Both the position numbers and the translations under genes were made by a program. Positions 29,560-31,759 of a stretch of 31,759 bases of DNA are shown piece after piece; position 1 is the first letter of the stretch; each line of letters begins with the position of its first letter. The notes beneath the pieces were generated by a model, which had not been told where the DNA came from, did not search any database, and saw only the letters and a program-made list of their open reading frames with translations. Source of the DNA: a virus. Where the stretch lies: positions 1 through 31,759 of the IMG/VR virus record IMGVR_UViG_3300020446_000046; one strand, written 5' to 3'.

Positions 29560-31535
29560 AGTGTGCTAATATTTTCTGAAGAAACTGTAAGAGCTACAGT
29601 TGGTTCTATTGCGTAACTACCGCTGTTATAGTTAACAGTTTGAAATAAACTTCCAACATCAGTTCCAGAATAACTAACAAAGGTTAGAGCGCTTGGAGTA
29701 TGTGTGGCTTCCTCAGCTGTTTGATTAGAAATTATAAGATCACCGTAAGTTCCTGCAGTATCTAAAATAGATGTAGGCATTTTAATAGGTGATTGCTCAG
29801 TAGAAACACCACTGTAGTAGTGATAAAAGTTCATCAGTAAACTTCCATCTGAAGCAATTTGTAAAGCATTCCGCGACATGCTAAACTTATAGTTAGATAC
29901 ATTAGTATCAATCCCCCATTGATTCTGAATCGTTCCATTACTAGAATATTTACGTAGTTTAATTCTTGAAGGTGATTCATCCGCATCAATACTAAGTACC
30001 CATACGTTATCATTATTATCTATCGCAAGACCTTGATGACCCTCACCTTCATGTTTTTTACCCCATACTATACTACCATTATTCTTATTAAGTTTAAGCA
30101 ATGTTGCCGCTTCGGGATTAATATTATCATCGGTATGACCTACTATATATGGATTATTATTTGCATCTACTCTTACTATATATGCATTATCATCCTTATA
30201 CCAGTCATTTACACCATACATCTTAGCCCACTGAAAAGTCATCGAACTATTGAATTTTGCTATCAACATGGATGGAAAACCATAACCTGAGTGATCACGA
30301 TATTGTGCACCACAGACATAAATGTTATCATCTCCATCTATTACTATACTTTGGTCGCTTGCCTGCTCATCAGTATTGGAATTTAATTTCCACATTCCCA
30401 TTAAGGCACCAGTGCTTCCGTTTAGTTTTGCAATATAAAACTTTCTAATGGAGGTGTCACGCAATTGTTGACTTCCAACTGCTCCACTACCACCTCTTCT
30501 GCTAGTTCCTAGTACCCATAGATTACCAGAACTATCTAGTTGACCGCCACCTGGCTCAGGAACAAAGTTGTCATAATTAGTAGTAGTGGTAGTTGGTTTT
30601 ATTATCTTTGCCCACGTAATAGCACCTGCAGATGTCCATTTAATTGCCAGTGCTAACTGAGGATCAGGGTATCCCGACATGTTTTCTCCATACCCATAGT
30701 CGGCAGTCACCGTATAGGCAGAGGTTGAATCTGATGTAACGGTTTTTGGTCTGGCATAGTATGCATTAGCGTTTAAAGTTTTTCCCCACTGTGCCTCACC
30801 AGCAGAATTATACTTTGCTAAAAATGAGTTATTACTGCCACCAAAAACGTAAATATCACCGTTTGGCGCTTCAGAAATTCCTCGTCCTACCGAGGGAGAA
30901 ACAGTATACAGTAATCTATTCCACCAACCGGCCGCACCTGCAGTATTATATACAATAGTCACTGCTTTAGCTACGAAATTAGTTCCGTCTGACCATTTAA
31001 ATGTATAAACGAAATCACCGTTAGAATCTGTTAAGTTACCAGCTGATATTGCTGCAGCTAGTTGTGCTTTTGTTTTTGGTGTAAAAGTAAATACTGATGA
31101 ATCATTTGTTACAGTAGCCATATATTGCGCAGAGTCAGAACCAAAGCTTTGATTAACTAGGTTGGGATTATCCGAGTCATTTGCTTTTGCTATGATGATA
31201 AGAGGAGTTGCTGAGTCAATTATTGTTTTATCACTATCGCCTGGTTCTATTTCCCAATAAGGCGAAGAACTAATAACGTACTGTGTGTTGTACCAACCAG
31301 ATCCATTTGAAACATAATGTCTTCGATTGGCGTTAACAAAAGCTTGTTGACCTATTTCTAAATTATTTCCAGGAAGAGAATCTAGTGTATCAACATATAA
31401 CATAGGCACTGATTGAACGGCCGCAGAATCCATGCCACCACCTAAATCAGCAGAAGTAGTTATTAATCTAGAATTATTAGGATTATCGATCTCCGTAGCA
31501 CGAAGTATCTTAGCAATGTCTAATGACCTACTCAT
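29556..31535 (-). CDS. Modular fibre protein with shared N-terminal module and beta-propeller head
   Basis: The product has 659 residues. Residues ~45-200 are the shared module (DTLDSLPG, NGSGWYN, IIDSATPLIIIAKANDSDNP, GSDSAQY, SSVFTFTPKT, DFVYTFKWSDG). Residues ~205-560 contain repeated blades of the type D-x-x-x-N-x-Y/W-V-x-G followed by h-A-K-h-N-x-x-G-x-x-x-W-x-K (for example NGDIYVFGGSNNSFLAKYNS, DNIYVCGAQYR, NNPYIVGHTDD, DNVWVLSIDADE), resembling SBBP-type beta-propellers. The last ~100 residues look beta-rich. GAGGGA precedes the ATG at 31535. A fibre or receptor-binding role is inferred; propellers often bind sugars or proteins. Confidence 0.78.
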   Translation of the reverse strand: MSRSLDIAKILRATEIDNPNNSRLITTSADLGGGMDSAAVQSVPMLYVDTLDSLPGNNLEIGQQAFVNANRRHYVSNGSGWYNTQYVISSSPYWEIEPGDSDKTIIDSATPLIIIAKANDSDNPNLVNQSFGSDSAQYMATVTNDSSVFTFTPKTKAQLAAAISAGNLTDSNGDFVYTFKWSDGTNFVAKAVTIVYNTAGAAGWWNRLLYTVSPSVGRGISEAPNGDIYVFGGSNNSFLAKYNSAGEAQWGKTLNANAYYARPKTVTSDSTSAYTVTADYGYGENMSGYPDPQLALAIKWTSAGAITWAKIIKPTTTTTNYDNFVPEPGGGQLDSSGNLWVLGTSRRGGSGAVGSQQLRDTSIRKFYIAKLNGSTGALMGMWKLNSNTDEQASDQSIVIDGDDNIYVCGAQYRDHSGYGFPSMLIAKFNSSMTFQWAKMYGVNDWYKDDNAYIVRVDANNNPYIVGHTDDNINPEAATLLKLNKNNGSIVWGKKHEGEGHQGLAIDNNDNVWVLSIDADESPSRIKLRKYSSNGTIQNQWGIDTNVSNYKFSMSRNALQIASDGSLLMNFYHYYSGVSTEQSPIKMPTSILDTAGTYGDLIISNQTAEEATHTPSALTFVSYSGTDVGSLFQTVNYNSGSYAIEPTVALTVSSENISTL

Positions 31536-31537
31536 TA

Positions 31538-31759
31538 CTATCCCTCAAACGCAGCAGAAGGAACAGAATAATTTGCAGTGTATCTTGCTAATCCTTTTGT
31601 AATTCTAAAATCTTGCATGTACCCACCGAATGGGTAATTTCCAGAACTTGCACCACTTTGTCTATCACCTATATGAATATCAAAGTCAGTTGGAGGATAA
31701 TAAGATGATGCACTAGTTGCAGTATCCTTTAGAACACCATCAACAAACAATCTCAAAGT
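31538..31759 (-). CDS. C-terminal end of a LamG/concanavalin-like virion protein (cut by window edge)
   Basis: The reading frame is open to the right edge, so only the last 73 residues are seen; an apparent TTG start at 31756 is just an internal codon. The sequence (LFVDGVLKDTATS, DFDIHIGDRQSG, GGYMQDFRITKGLARYTANY, VPSAAFEG) is the typical end of a LamG/concanavalin A-like domain found in phage fibre proteins, which usually binds carbohydrate. The stop lies 2 bases before the beta-propeller fibre gene start. Whether it carries the shared N-terminal module cannot be seen here. Confidence 0.75.
   Translation of the reverse strand, partial: TLRLFVDGVLKDTATSASSYYPPTDFDIHIGDRQSGASSGNYPFGGYMQDFRITKGLARYTANYSVPSAAFEG

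Noticed and set aside
1-31759. tRNA genes, CRISPR arrays, insertion sequences, integrase or attachment sites
   Set aside because: Looked for by eye and not seen. Coding is nearly continuous on one strand, and the protein-level repeats do not form direct DNA repeat-spacer arrays.

Overview
The window is a piece of a strictly lytic, T4-like tailed phage (myovirus) genome, almost certainly from a marine or aquatic lineage of the exo-T-even/cyanophage/pelagiphage type. The core virion genes keep T4 order (13-14-15-16-17-18-19-20-67-68-21-22-23), the recombination genes uvsY and uvsW follow, and the accessory virion genes have marine T4-like character (Asp-Ser rich repeats, glycine-rich fibre ends, a cupredoxin-like domain, a very large 'RYQSGKG'-type structural protein). 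Base composition is AT-rich. No host gene, tRNA, integrase, insertion sequence or CRISPR array is visible, and the host cannot be named from this sequence. Every supported gene lies on the minus strand, so transcription runs from high to low coordinates, and coding is nearly continuous with no gene-free stretch above about 80 bases.

Layout in transcription order. (1) 31759-27955: a fibre block made of the C-terminal end of a LamG-like protein, a beta-propeller fibre protein and a glycine-rich fibre protein. (2) 27902-22604: neck and packaging genes 13, 14, 15, an inserted repeat-fibre gene, 16 and 17 (terminase). (3) 22526-20234: sheath (18) and tube (19), ended by a hairpin. (4) 20176-14958: portal (20), prohead core (67, 68), protease (21), scaffold (22) and major capsid protein (23), ended by a textbook terminator. 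(5) 14883-10501: a tube-fold protein, a cupredoxin-containing virion protein and four smaller unassigned genes. (6) 10467-3467: a hexapeptide-repeat fibre protein, a 1901-residue structural protein and a short modular fibre. (7) 3435-1125: an unknown 292-residue protein and a kelch-like modular fibre. (8) 1084-1: uvsY and the N-terminal third of uvsW.

The regulatory layout is readable. Exact copies of the T4 late promoter core TATAAATA sit upstream of gp13, gp18, gp68, the tube-fold gene, the hexapeptide gene, the 292-residue gene and (inside uvsY) uvsW. A sigma70-type promoter (TTTACA, 17-base spacer, TATAAT) sits directly before uvsY. This fits the known T4 programme of early/middle recombination genes and late virion and uvsW genes.

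The most interesting content is a four-member family of fibre-like proteins that share about 190 N-terminal residues but carry different C-terminal heads (beta-propeller, glycine-rich, short, kelch-like). It looks like a mix-and-match receptor-binding or decoration toolkit at both ends of the virion cluster. The second is a virion protein with an apparently complete type 1 copper site.
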